Shown: positions 16,779-25,496 of the stretch, in pieces
Numbering within the stretch: position 1 is the first letter of the stretch
Layout of the letters: every line of letters begins with the position of its first letter
NCBI GenBank assembly: GCA_965659715.1
Contig: CBFHXE010000002.1
Span: forward strand, 39,043 to 103,042
DNA: 64,000 nucleotides
Source of the DNA: CABZJG01 sp965659715
GTDB taxonomy: Bacteria; Pseudomonadota; Alphaproteobacteria; Rhodobacterales; Rhodobacteraceae
Direction: 5' to 3'
Position numbers and translations under genes: made by a program
The notes under the pieces: model-generated
Databases searched by the model: none
Told to the model about the DNA's origin: nothing
What the model saw: the letters and a program-made list of their open reading frames with translations, nothing else

Positions 16779-18734
16779 ATGAGCGATCTATTAAGCCGCG
16801 ACCAAAGTGATGATTATGATGCCTCTTCCATTGAGGTGTTGGAAGGGCTTGAGCCCGTTCGCAAGCGCCCCGGTATGTATATTGGCGGCACGGACGAGCG
16901 GGCGCTGCATCATCTGGTTGCCGAAGTTCTAGATAACTCGATGGATGAGGCTGTCGCCGGCCATGCCAACTGGATCGAAGTTGAACTGCACAGTGATTAT
17001 GCGATGACCATCCGCGACAATGGCCGCGGTATTCCGGTCGACCCGCATCCCAAATTTCCCAAGAAATCTGCCCTTGAGGTGATCTTATGCACATTGCATG
17101 CGGGCGGTAAGTTTAGCGGCAAAGCCTATCAGACCTCGGGCGGCCTGCATGGGGTTGGCGCCTCGGTTGTGAATGCGCTGTCCGACAGTATGGTGGTGCA
17201 GGTGGCGCGCAACAAAGAACTTTATGAACAGCGCTTTAGCCGCGGTATTCCTCTGGCGCCTCTGGCCAAGCTTGGCCCGACGCAAAACCGCCGTGGCACC
17301 ACCGTAACCTTTCACCCCGACGCAGAGATTTTTGGTAAATTGCGGTTCAAACCGGCGCGGCTTTTCAAATCAATCCGTTCCAAAGCCTATCTTTTTAGCG
17401 GTGTAGAAATTCGCTGGAAATCCGAAATTGACGACGGTGAAACCCCGACCGAGTCGACCTTTCATTTCCCCGGCGGATTGAGCGATTACCTTAATGAAAC
17501 GCTTAACGGCGCAACCACCTATTCCGAACAACCCTTTAGCGGCGTTGTTGATTTTCAAGAGCGCTTTCAAACCCCGGGCAAAGTGGAATGGGCGATCAAT
17601 TGGACCCCGTCGCGCGACGGGTTCATCCAGTCCTACTGTAATACAGTTCCCACCCCCGAAGGCGGCACCCATGAAAGCGGTTTCTGGGCCGCCATTTTGA
17701 AAGGCATCCGTGCCTACGGCGAATTGGTCAACAACCGCAAAGCCAAAGACATCACCCGCGAAGATCTATCGACTGGCGGCTGCGCCTTGGTCAGCTGTTT
17801 TATCCGCGAGCCGGAATTTGTCGGTCAAACCAAAGACCGGCTGGCCACCAACGAAGCCCAGCGCCTGGTGGAAAATTCGGTGCGCGACCATTTTGACAAC
17901 TGGCTGGCTGCCGATACAAAATCTGCTGGTGCGATCCTTGATTTTCTAGTCCTGCGCGCCGAAGAGCGGCTGCGCCGGCGGCAGGAAAAAGAAACCCAGC
18001 GCAAGACGGCCACCAAAAAACTTCGGCTTCCTGGCAAGCTGGTGGATTGCTCGGCCACTGCGCGCGATGGCACCGAATTGTTTCTGGTCGAAGGCGATAG
18101 CGCCGGCGGCTCGGCCAAAATGGGCCGCGACCGCAAAACCCAAGCTTTGCTGCCCCTGCGCGGAAAAATCCTGAACGTGCTGGGCGCGGCCAGCTCGAAA
18201 CTGGGTACGAACCAAGAGATTAGCGATCTGTCACAGGCGCTAGGTGTCGGGCTTGGCACGCGTTTCAATCTTGATGATCTGCGCTATGACAAAGTGATTA
18301 TCATGACCGATGCGGATGTGGACGGGGCCCATATTGCCGCGCTTTTGATGACCTTCTTTTTCACCAAGATGCGGCCAATGATTGATGCCGGCCATCTTTA
18401 TCTGGCCTGTCCGCCGCTTTACCGGCTGACCCAAGGGGCCAAACGGGTCTACTGCGTTGACGAAGCAGAGCGCGACGAATGGCTTAAAAAAGGTCTGGGC
18501 GGCAAAGGGAAAATCGATGTTAGCCGGTTTAAAGGTCTGGGCGAAATGGACGCCAAAGACCTCAAGGAAACCACGATGGATCCAGCGACCCGCAAGTTAA
18601 TTCGGGTCAGCATCGACGAGGACGAGCCGGGCGAAACCGGACATCTGGTGGAACGACTGATGGGCAAAAAGCCCGAGTTGCGCTATCAATATATCCAAGA
18701 AAATGCCAAGTTTGTCGAAGAGCTGGATGTCTAA
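16779..18734 (+). CDS. parE: DNA topoisomerase IV subunit B (ParE)
   Basis: 651 residues. The GHKL ATPase domain (about 25-240) has EVLDNSMDEA and the glycine-rich SGGLHGVGASVVNALS segment; the transducer domain follows; the TOPRIM domain has EGDSAGGSAKMGRDR and TDADVDGAHI. It decatenates daughter chromosomes with ParC. ParE rather than GyrB is suggested by the length and the lack of the long GyrB insertion. I start at ATG 16779 (AGAG upstream; homologues begin near here). A longer frame to 16698 exists without support. Confidence 0.92.
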   Translation: MSDLLSRDQSDDYDASSIEVLEGLEPVRKRPGMYIGGTDERALHHLVAEVLDNSMDEAVAGHANWIEVELHSDYAMTIRDNGRGIPVDPHPKFPKKSALEVILCTLHAGGKFSGKAYQTSGGLHGVGASVVNALSDSMVVQVARNKELYEQRFSRGIPLAPLAKLGPTQNRRGTTVTFHPDAEIFGKLRFKPARLFKSIRSKAYLFSGVEIRWKSEIDDGETPTESTFHFPGGLSDYLNETLNGATTYSEQPFSGVVDFQERFQTPGKVEWAINWTPSRDGFIQSYCNTVPTPEGGTHESGFWAAILKGIRAYGELVNNRKAKDITREDLSTGGCALVSCFIREPEFVGQTKDRLATNEAQRLVENSVRDHFDNWLAADTKSAGAILDFLVLRAEERLRRRQEKETQRKTATKKLRLPGKLVDCSATARDGTELFLVEGDSAGGSAKMGRDRKTQALLPLRGKILNVLGAASSKLGTNQEISDLSQALGVGLGTRFNLDDLRYDKVIIMTDADVDGAHIAALLMTFFFTKMRPMIDAGHLYLACPPLYRLTQGAKRVYCVDEAERDEWLKKGLGGKGKIDVSRFKGLGEMDAKDLKETTMDPATRKLIRVSIDEDEPGETGHLVERLMGKKPELRYQYIQENAKFVEELDV

Positions 18735-18829
18735 AGGCCATCTTCCATCCATCGCTGTTTTTCAAAAATAGGTTTGCCGTCAGCGGTTTAACCACTAGGG
18801 TTGCGCAAAATGATCAATGAGGTGGCGCA

Positions 18830-19270
18830 ATGTCGTATAGTACTTCTGCTCTTATCATGCTGGCCGCAGGGCTTGGCATTCCAGTTCTGGCGGCGCTCAA
18901 CGCCGCGCTTGGCCAATTTCTTGGCTCGCCGGTCGCGGCTGTCACCGTGCTTTTATGCGTGGCCTGTAGCGCGATCTTCATCATCTTACTGACCACCTCA
19001 AGCCTGTCTTTTGCGCGCTTGGCCGAAGCCCCGAGGCATTTGTTTCTGGCAGGCTTACTGGTGACCTTTTATATTTTGTCGATCACCGCTATTGCGCCAC
19101 ATTTCGGCGTGGGAAATGCGATTTTCTTTGTGCTGTTAGGCCAATTGATCAGCGCGGCGGTGGTGGATCACTTTGCGCTTTTTGGTGCTACCGGTTCACC
19201 GCTGAGCTTGACCCGTTCGCTCGGGCTTGGGGTGATGGCACTTGGTGTCTGGATCACCCAGCAGACCTAG
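18830..19270 (+). CDS. small DMT-family membrane transporter (YdcZ/DUF606-like)
   Basis: A 146-residue very hydrophobic protein with about five transmembrane helices. The opening LAAGLGIPVLAALNAALGQFLGSP pattern and the closing RSLGLGVMALGVWI helix match the YdcZ/DUF606 type of half-sized drug/metabolite transporters, which dimerise. Substrate unknown. GAGGTGG lies just before the ATG. Follows parE by about 95 bp, perhaps independently transcribed. Confidence 0.8.
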   Translation: MSYSTSALIMLAAGLGIPVLAALNAALGQFLGSPVAAVTVLLCVACSAIFIILLTTSSLSFARLAEAPRHLFLAGLLVTFYILSITAIAPHFGVGNAIFFVLLGQLISAAVVDHFALFGATGSPLSLTRSLGLGVMALGVWITQQT

Positions 19271-19290
19271 CACACATCCAATTTCACTTG

Positions 19291-20157
19291 TTATAGAAAC
19301 GCACGGATCAATCCGGCAACCTCATCGGGTTTTTGGTGGTGCAACCAGTGATCGGCTCCGCTTATCTTATGCAGTGTGAAGGCATCGCAAAGCGCATCCA
19401 TACCTGCATAGCTTGACGGCAAAAGCGCGGTGTCATCGGTTCCCCAGATCAAAAGATGCGGCACCAAAATCCGCATCACACCTGCGTCAAGCGGCGGCGG
19501 GGGATCAATTTGCGCGCCCAGTTTCGGCACATATAGCCCTGTGGCCCGATACCAGTTGATCATGGCTTGCAACCCAGCAGCGTCGCGCCATGCGGCGAGA
19601 TACTCTTTAAGCCGCGCTCCATCCAGCCATGACATATTCATTGGACCGGCAAACATCTCGCGCAGTTTGGCAAAGTTATCGGCGGCAAGCACCTGCTCTG
19701 ATCCTGCGCGCTGCAACCATAAGATATATTGCGAGGCCGCAATTTGATCCGCATCTTCGATCAGGGCGCGTTGAAACGGCACCGGATGCGGCCCGTTCAT
19801 CACCACCAATTTGCGCAGCAGATCAGGCCGCGCCATGGTCAAGGCATAGGCCGCAGCAGCGCCCCAATCATGGCCCACAACATCAATCGGGACACCAATA
19901 TGATCAATCAATGCCACCAGATCACCAACCAGATGCTGAATGTGATAGGCTGCAACATCACTTGGCGAATAACTTTGCCCATACCCGCGCTGATCCGGCG
20001 CAATGCAGTAAAACCGGTCGCTCAGCCGTGTGGCTACTTCTTCCCATGCGCCGGAATATTCCGGAAACCCGTGCAGCAGCAGCAACGGAGGATTTTTAGC
20101 ATCGCCCCAAGTTCGCAGGAAAAATCTATGGCCATTCAAAGTGACAAATTCTGACAT
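19291..20157 (-). CDS. alpha/beta hydrolase, epoxide hydrolase/haloacetate dehalogenase type
   Basis: This 288-residue alpha/beta hydrolase has the oxyanion HGFPE (29-33) and an aspartate nucleophile D97 in GHDWGA, which marks the epoxide hydrolase and fluoroacetate dehalogenase branch rather than serine esterases. The remaining triad fits D241 or D242 (GTDDTALLP) and H270 (GADHW). The helical cap lies around 135-215. Substrate unknown. Convergent with the DMT gene; 90 bp divergent from a thioesterase gene. Confidence 0.85.
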   Translation of the reverse strand: MSEFVTLNGHRFFLRTWGDAKNPPLLLLHGFPEYSGAWEEVATRLSDRFYCIAPDQRGYGQSYSPSDVAAYHIQHLVGDLVALIDHIGVPIDVVGHDWGAAAAYALTMARPDLLRKLVVMNGPHPVPFQRALIEDADQIAASQYILWLQRAGSEQVLAADNFAKLREMFAGPMNMSWLDGARLKEYLAAWRDAAGLQAMINWYRATGLYVPKLGAQIDPPPPLDAGVMRILVPHLLIWGTDDTALLPSSYAGMDALCDAFTLHKISGADHWLHHQKPDEVAGLIRAFL

Positions 20158-20247
20158 TGTTTTATTCTCGGCTTGCTCTCTTGCTCTGGCCTGAATTATG
20201 GTTCACGGACGTCTAAGCGACTGTGCAGTCCAGCCCGGAGAAAATCA

Positions 20248-20667
20248 ATGGTGACGCAACTGACCCTGCCCTTTGTCCAGAAGTTTCTAGATGAAAATTT
20301 TGCTCAGTGGATTTTGGATCTTCAACCGAAACTAACCCGTTTTGAAGATAGCAGCGCCGAGATCGATATCCCGATCACGCCGCATATCAAACGCTTTGGG
20401 GATATTGTGTGCGGCCAAGCGATCAGTGCGTTGGCGGATACAACCATGGTGTTTGCCTGCTTTAGTCATCTTGACCAGTTGGCCCCCGTCACCACCACGA
20501 CACTGGACAGCCAGTTTTTGCGGCCTGCCTCTGGCGATATTTTAACCTGCCGTGCCAAGGTGGAGCGGGCCGGCAAAGCGGTGTTTTTTCTGAGCGCTGA
20601 ATTAACCACCCGGCCGAATGACAAACTTGTGGCCCGCGCCAGCGCGACATTTTACCTCCCCGCCTAG
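20248..20667 (+). CDS. PaaI-like hotdog-fold thioesterase
   Basis: A 139-residue hotdog-fold protein of the PaaI type, expected to hydrolyse acyl- or aryl-CoA thioesters. The pattern GDIVCGQAISALADTTMVFAC covers the long hotdog helix with its conserved glycine and acidic residue, and the C-terminal strand ends in KLVARASATFYLP. GGAG 8 nt before ATG 20248 decides the start; the frame is open further upstream to 20173 without similarity. Substrate unknown. Confidence 0.82.
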   Translation: MVTQLTLPFVQKFLDENFAQWILDLQPKLTRFEDSSAEIDIPITPHIKRFGDIVCGQAISALADTTMVFACFSHLDQLAPVTTTTLDSQFLRPASGDILTCRAKVERAGKAVFFLSAELTTRPNDKLVARASATFYLPA

Positions 20668-20686
20668 GTTTGGGTTTCAAAACGCT

Positions 20687-21133
20687 TTAATGACAGGCTT
20701 TGCCCAAAGCTTTCAAACGCCAGTAATTATAGGGAAGCGGCGTGATAAAGCCGGCCAGAAGCTTAAACGGGATGACCCACCACGTAAGCTTGGCGCCGCC
20801 CGTCAGCCAGACATCGACCAAATTCATCGCAGCCTCCATCGAAATCATCGAAATTAGCGACATGCCAATTGCCGTTTGAAACGCCACTTTCAAAGCCATT
20901 TGGCGCATCAAAATAACTGTCTCAAGCGCAATCGAGGTGAGCAATCCATTGAAAATTGCCAGACTCATAATCGCCAGCGTGCTCCATGGGATGCCGGTAT
21001 ATTGGAAAAAGGCAATGGTGCCCAAATCTCCGATCGAGCAGCCAAGCAAACACCATAGGGTATTTTTGGAAGACCGGCGCCATGTGTGACGGCAGCGCCA
21101 GTTGATTGAAAATGTATCTGATAAAACGTTCAT
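20687..21133 (-). CDS. DUF4396-like membrane protein under a CueR-type promoter
   Basis: A 148-residue integral membrane protein with about four helices (roughly 24-44, 50-75, 83-105, 115-135), which I recognise as DUF4396-like; no established function is known to me. Methionines cluster in and around helices 2 and 3 (M76, M79, M91, M96, M99, M103), and two cysteines (C28, C32) sit in helix 1. These are the kinds of ligands used by Cu(I) transporters. The gene is transcribed away from a CueR-type regulator, from a promoter with the 19-bp spacer and dyad typical of MerR activation. I infer a copper-responsive envelope protein; transport, sensing or chaperoning cannot be told apart. Confidence 0.7.
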   Translation of the reverse strand: MNVLSDTFSINWRCRHTWRRSSKNTLWCLLGCSIGDLGTIAFFQYTGIPWSTLAIMSLAIFNGLLTSIALETVILMRQMALKVAFQTAIGMSLISMISMEAAMNLVDVWLTGGAKLTWWVIPFKLLAGFITPLPYNYWRLKALGKACH

Positions 21134-21163
21134 GACGACCCCGTTTGCCTCTCGTTTAAGGCT

Positions 21164-21194
21164 GATATAGGCTTTCCAGTAATTGGAAGGTCAA
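21164..21194 (-). promoter_or_regulatory. CueR/MerR-type promoter driving the DUF4396 gene
   Basis: On the minus strand the -35 TTGACC (21189-21194) is separated by 19 bp from a -10-like TATATC (21164-21169). The spacer contains an imperfect dyad centred at 21181 (TTCCA-GTAAT-TGGAA, 21174-21188). A 19-bp spacer with an embedded dyad is the hallmark of MerR-family activated promoters, and TTCCAGT...TTGGAA is close to known CueR sites. The predicted start is about 24 nt before the DUF4396 ATG. Confidence 0.8.
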
Positions 21195-21205
21195 GGGAGG
21201 CCAAG

Positions 21206-21598
21206 ATGAAAATTTCACATGCCGCAGAACGGGCTGGATTGCCAGTTAAGACCGTGCGCTATTATGCCGATATCGGGCTGGTTGAACCCGCAGACCGCAG
21301 CGCATCTGGATATCGCAGCTATGATCAGGACGCGATCCAAAAGTTGATTTTTATCCGCCGCGCGCGCGCTTTCGGGTTTAGCATTACCAAATGCCGTGAA
21401 TTGCTCGGCCTTTATGTGGATGACAGCCGCTCAAGCGCGGATGTGAAAGACATTGCCAAACGGCGGCTGGCCGAAATTGAGGAAAAACAGAAAGAGCTGC
21501 AATACCTGCATGACGAGCTGGCCCATCTCATCACCGCTTGCCGCGGTGATGATCGCCCTGATTGCCCGATTATATCCGGCCTTGCCCAACCGGCGTGA
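21206..21598 (+). CDS. cueR: Cu(I)-responsive MerR-family regulator CueR
   Basis: A 130-residue MerR-family activator. The N-terminal winged helix (1-70) includes VKTVRYYADIGLVEPADRSASGYRSY; a dimerising helix spans about 80-110; the metal loop has C112 and C120 spaced exactly as in Escherichia coli CueR (CRGDDRPDC), and S77 matches the serine that selects monovalent ions. It should bind Cu(I) (or Ag(I)) and underwind the divergent 19-bp-spacer promoter. The usual targets, a CopA ATPase or multicopper oxidase, are absent; the adjacent target is the DUF4396 gene. Confidence 0.9.
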   Translation: MKISHAAERAGLPVKTVRYYADIGLVEPADRSASGYRSYDQDAIQKLIFIRRARAFGFSITKCRELLGLYVDDSRSSADVKDIAKRRLAEIEEKQKELQYLHDELAHLITACRGDDRPDCPIISGLAQPA

Positions 21599-21683
21599 CA
21601 GGAATTACCGCTTGATTTCGCTCTGGAGCGCCTAAATTTTGCACCACCGCGATACCGACGTAAAACCGACCCCCGAATCGAGC

Positions 21684-22664
21684 CTATTTCGCAGCCAATT
21701 CGCCGACCATTTCCCACAGCGCATCGGGTACATCGACCGTCGTTGCAGGGGTTTTGCCCTGCCCCGGCATCCGCGCATTTGGATCAAGAGCAACCGCATC
21801 GGCCACTGCCTCGAACCGGTCATAAAAGGCCGGACCTGAGGCCGGATCAATCAAAAGATAGTACTGCCCCAGATCATGTGGCGGGCCCTCGGGCGCTTTC
21901 AGTGGTTTGACATCGCGCGAGACCACGCCGCCAGTCATTCCGGCCGCCAGAAGCTCGGCCATCAGGCCAAATCCCCAGCCTTTATAGCCGCCCATGGAAA
22001 CCAGCGAACCGGCCAGCGCCGCCTCGGGATCAGTGGTGGGAATTCCTTTGGAATCAATGGCCCAGCCTTCTGGAATGCGCTCCCCTGCGGCTTTGGCCAT
22101 GGTGATTTTTCCCAGTGCCACTGTGGTTGTCGACTGATCGAACTGCATGGCAATACCGCCCTTGCCATCAGGCACGGAAAACGCAATTGGATTGGTGCCG
22201 ATGACCCGTGTTTTACCGCCCGGAGGCGCCACAATCGGCGAGGCATTGGTCAGCCCAAGCCCAATCAGCCCAGCGCGGGCAATGTGTTCGGTAAAATACC
22301 CAAGTGAGGTACAGGTATGGGCATGGCCCACCGCTAAACTTGCGATGCCCAGCTCGCGCGCCGCCTCAGCCGCCACCGGCAACCCCCGCGCAAATGCAGA
22401 TTGGGCAAACCCCATTTTAGCATCCACATGCACCGCCCCGGCCTTCGCAGACGTCACTACCGGTTCGGCCGTTCCATTGACCCGCCCGCTTTGCAATTGG
22501 TGGCAATAGCTTTCAAGATAATACAGACCGCAAATCCGATTGCCGACGCTTTCTGCTGTGGCCACAGCATCCGCGACATGTTCGGAAATCCAATCAGCTG
22601 CCCCATGGGCCTGTAATGCAGTTTTCGTTTTTTGCTTAATGATTTCAACGGTAACTTCGGCCAT
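21684..22664 (-). CDS. Ldh-family (malate/L-lactate/sulfolactate-type) NAD(P)-dependent dehydrogenase
   Basis: A 326-residue member of the LDH2/MDH2 family (L-sulfolactate, ureidoglycolate, malate and piperideine-2-carboxylate enzymes), structurally distinct from classical malate dehydrogenase. Family motifs visible are VNGTAEP, GHAHTCTSLGYFTEHIA (a conserved His region about 110-127), GTNPIAFSVP and the GGYKGWGFGLM segment. Roseobacters often use relatives in sulfolactate metabolism, but the substrate here is not determined. The gene is isolated, convergent with cueR. No terminator seen. Confidence 0.83.
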   Translation of the reverse strand: MAEVTVEIIKQKTKTALQAHGAADWISEHVADAVATAESVGNRICGLYYLESYCHQLQSGRVNGTAEPVVTSAKAGAVHVDAKMGFAQSAFARGLPVAAEAARELGIASLAVGHAHTCTSLGYFTEHIARAGLIGLGLTNASPIVAPPGGKTRVIGTNPIAFSVPDGKGGIAMQFDQSTTTVALGKITMAKAAGERIPEGWAIDSKGIPTTDPEAALAGSLVSMGGYKGWGFGLMAELLAAGMTGGVVSRDVKPLKAPEGPPHDLGQYYLLIDPASGPAFYDRFEAVADAVALDPNARMPGQGKTPATTVDVPDALWEMVGELAAK

Positions 22665-22826
22665 CTAGAATCCCTTAGTCTGCTTTTGCGCACATTAGCT
22701 TTGAACACATGCGCTGGGTTTTTCAAGAGCTGATTTAGGGATCATGACAAATCCATTGCCAGCCGCATACGTCTAATTTACGGCGATGGAAATTACAGCA
22801 CCATTTTTTTCAATGAATTTGACAGT

Positions 22827-22875
22827 GCCAAGGTCTGTTGCAACATTTTCCTTGATTGAGGTGATTGACCTTGGC
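22827..22875 (+). promoter_or_regulatory. inverted repeat, possible attenuator/operator before the class V aminotransferase
   Basis: GCCAAGGTC (22827-22835) and its perfect complement (22867-22875) flank 31 nt and are followed by GATTTTT, so RNA from further upstream could terminate here. The right arm also overlaps a -35-like TTGACC, so a protein-binding dyad is the alternative reading. The whole 22665-22968 gap holds no gene. Confidence 0.45.
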
Positions 22876-22968
22876 GATTTTTGAGCCAATATCTCGTGTA
22901 AAAGTCATACCGCCTTATTAAACAGGCGCTGAACTTTCCGTAAATGGAATTTTAAAGGATTGAATATA

Positions 22969-24171
22969 ATGTCCCTTGCAAATGGTCGGTCTTATCTTGC
23001 TATCCCCGGTCCCTCTGTCATTCCTGAAGCCGTACTTCAGGCAATGCACCGCTCTTCGCCGAATATCTATGAAGGCGAATTGGTGGACATGATGCCGCCG
23101 TTGCTTGCAGATTTATGCGCCGTTGCGCGCACTGACCAGAATGTTGCGCTTTATATAGCAAACGGCCATGGCGCATGGGAAGCCGCGCTGGCGAACATGG
23201 CAGGCCCTGGCGATACGGTTTTGGTGGCCGCCACTGGACAATTTGCCCATGGGTGGGCTGCGATGGCCGAAACCCTTGGAATTAATGCAGAAATTATTGA
23301 ATTTGGAACACAGTCGCCGATCAACCCTATGCGCATTAGTGATGCTTTGCGGGCCGATACAGCACGGCAGATCAAAGCTGTTCTGATCACCCATGTGGAC
23401 ACATCCACATCCATTAAGAACGACATAAAAGCGGCGCGCGACGCCATTGATGCCACCGTTCACCCTGCTCTATTGGCCGTGGATTGCATTGCATCGCTTG
23501 GCTGTGATCGCTTTGAAATGGATGCATGGGGTGTTGATGTGATGGTTGCGGCCAGCCAAAAAGGATTGATGGTGCCGCCGGGATTGGCCTTTGTCTATTT
23601 CAACGAAAAAGCGGCTGAGCAGCAACACGCCCTTGAACGGGTCAGTTCCTATTGGAACTGGCAACCGCGGGTCAATGCAGAGGTTTTTTACCAGTATTTT
23701 TGCGGCACGGCGCCAACTCTTCATCTTTATGGGTTGCGCACCGCTTTGGACATGATCAAAGCCGAAGGCATCGATGCTATCTGGTCCCGTCATAAAGTGC
23801 TCGCCCAATCCATTTGGGCCGCAGTAGAGTGCTGGGGCAGCGGCGCAGGCCAGATGCGGATGAATGTGCAAAACCCGCAGCACCGCAGTCATGCGGTTAC
23901 CTCGCTGCACCTTGGTGCGCCTGATGGAAAAAATCTCCGCCGCTGGGTTGAGCATGAGGCCGGATTAACCCTTGGCATCGGCTTGGGCATGTCCACGCCC
24001 GAAGATCCCAATGGCGACGGATTTTTCAGATTTGGCCACATGGGTCATGTCAACGCACAGATGATCATGGGGCTGCTGGGCACCGTTGAAGCCGGGCTTT
24101 GTGCACTTGATATCCCGCACGGATCCGGCGCTGTCGAAGCCGCAGCGCGGGTTATGGCATCAGCGAGCTAA
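22969..24171 (+). CDS. class V aminotransferase (serine/alanine-glyoxylate aminotransferase type)
   Basis: A 400-residue fold-type I PLP enzyme of class V. The N-terminus NGRSYLAIPGPSVIPEAVL is typical of alanine/serine-glyoxylate aminotransferases; D172 (VDCIASLG) supports the pyridine nitrogen and K198 (AASQKGLM) forms the Schiff base; GFFRFGHMGH near the end binds the substrate carboxylate. It probably transfers an amino group to glyoxylate. ATG 22969, with AAGG about 10 nt before it, is preferred to an in-frame TTG at 22960. Its 3' end overlaps the convergent HisC-like gene by 12 bp. Confidence 0.87.
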   Translation: MSLANGRSYLAIPGPSVIPEAVLQAMHRSSPNIYEGELVDMMPPLLADLCAVARTDQNVALYIANGHGAWEAALANMAGPGDTVLVAATGQFAHGWAAMAETLGINAEIIEFGTQSPINPMRISDALRADTARQIKAVLITHVDTSTSIKNDIKAARDAIDATVHPALLAVDCIASLGCDRFEMDAWGVDVMVAASQKGLMVPPGLAFVYFNEKAAEQQHALERVSSYWNWQPRVNAEVFYQYFCGTAPTLHLYGLRTALDMIKAEGIDAIWSRHKVLAQSIWAAVECWGSGAGQMRMNVQNPQHRSHAVTSLHLGAPDGKNLRRWVEHEAGLTLGIGLGMSTPEDPNGDGFFRFGHMGHVNAQMIMGLLGTVEAGLCALDIPHGSGAVEAAARVMASAS

Positions 24172-25269
24172 TGCTGCGCTAAGCGCTTTGGGCAGCAAAT
24201 CGCGTAATAGTTCAAGATCTTCTGGATGGCCGGCACTGACCCGGATGCAGCGGTTTTGCGGGGCCACAAATGGCATTCTAACAAACAGGCCACTGGCCAC
24301 CAGATCGTCTAGGACGGCTTTGGCGAAAGCGCCATCCCGGCCGCAATCTATTGCAACAAAATTGGTGGCAGACGGCAGCGTAGATAACCCGTTTTCTTCA
24401 GCTATCTGCGCAATGGTAGCGCGGCCTTTTGCCACCTGTTCGCGCACATGGGCAAGCCAGTCCTGATCGCCAAGCGCCGCCAATGCACCGGCTTGCGCTG
24501 CACGGTTCATGCCAAAGTGATTGCGAATTTTTTCAAATTGCCCGATCAGATCCCGCGCGCCCAAAGCATAGCCTACTCGTGCCCCTGCCATGCCGTAACC
24601 TTTTGAAAAGGTGCGCATTCTAATCACTTTAGGGTCATTAATCGCCACCTTTGGGGCGGTGCCTTCGGGCGCAAATTCGATATATGCTTCATCCAGAACT
24701 AAAAGACAGCCATCGGGCACATTAGAGATCATTTCCTCTATCACATCTGCGCTGTGCCACGTTCCCATCGGATTGTCTGGGTTGGCCAAATAGATCAGTT
24801 TGGCATTTTGCTGTCCGGCCAATTCCAAAAGCGCGGCAGGGTCTTCGTGATCCCCGACATAGGGCGCTTTAAGCAAGGTCCCGCAAAATCCAGCCACATG
24901 ATAGTTAAACGTCGGGTAGGCACCATCTGATGTTACAACTTTGTCACCCGGTCCGATCAGCATCCGCACAAGATAGCCAAGCAAACCATCTATTCCTTCG
25001 CCAACCACAATATTTTCCGCCGATATGGCGTGGTGATCGGCTAAAGCCGCGCGTAAATCAAAGCTGGTGGGATCACCATATTTCCAAATATCCGAGGCTG
25101 CTATCTGCATCGCCTCAATCGCCTTAGGGGATGGGCCAAAAACGTTTTCATTGGCCCCAAGACGCGCCGAAAAAGCGCCGCCTCTTGCCCGCTCTTGGGT
25201 CTCTGGACCGACAAAGGGAACACTTGCCGGCAGGCTTTCGACCAATTTGGTATAACTTGGTTTGCTCAT
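24160..25269 (-). CDS. HisC-like class I/II aminotransferase
   Basis: A 369-residue fold-type I aminotransferase resembling histidinol-phosphate aminotransferase: RLGANENVFGPSPKAIEAM at the N-terminus, YLANPDNPMGTW for the PLP ring, and the Schiff-base lysine in RTFSKGYGMAGARVGYALG. It carries the HisC-type LGANEN motif, but so do broad aromatic aminotransferases, and no his genes are adjacent, so the substrate is open. I start at the ATG at 25269, giving the normal MSKPSY-type N-terminus; the frame runs on to 25332. Confidence 0.82.
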   Translation of the reverse strand: MSKPSYTKLVESLPASVPFVGPETQERARGGAFSARLGANENVFGPSPKAIEAMQIAASDIWKYGDPTSFDLRAALADHHAISAENIVVGEGIDGLLGYLVRMLIGPGDKVVTSDGAYPTFNYHVAGFCGTLLKAPYVGDHEDPAALLELAGQQNAKLIYLANPDNPMGTWHSADVIEEMISNVPDGCLLVLDEAYIEFAPEGTAPKVAINDPKVIRMRTFSKGYGMAGARVGYALGARDLIGQFEKIRNHFGMNRAAQAGALAALGDQDWLAHVREQVAKGRATIAQIAEENGLSTLPSATNFVAIDCGRDGAFAKAVLDDLVASGLFVRMPFVAPQNRCIRVSAGHPEDLELLRDLLPKALSAALAR

Positions 25270-25496
25270 AGCACAGAGATAATGGTATATTGCTATCAGA
25301 GGCAAGGGCGTAAAGGTTTTGAGAGCTATCATACAGAAAAATAACTATAACTATTCAACGGCGCGCTGCGCAGAGCAAATGATCCGAAGCGCATCACGCA
25401 ATTTTGAACCGATCATTGCGGTAAAATCCAATCCAGTCTTGACCTTCGTTTCGATCAGGCACAGGGTCTGCAGCAGACATAAAACGGAGCCCGACT

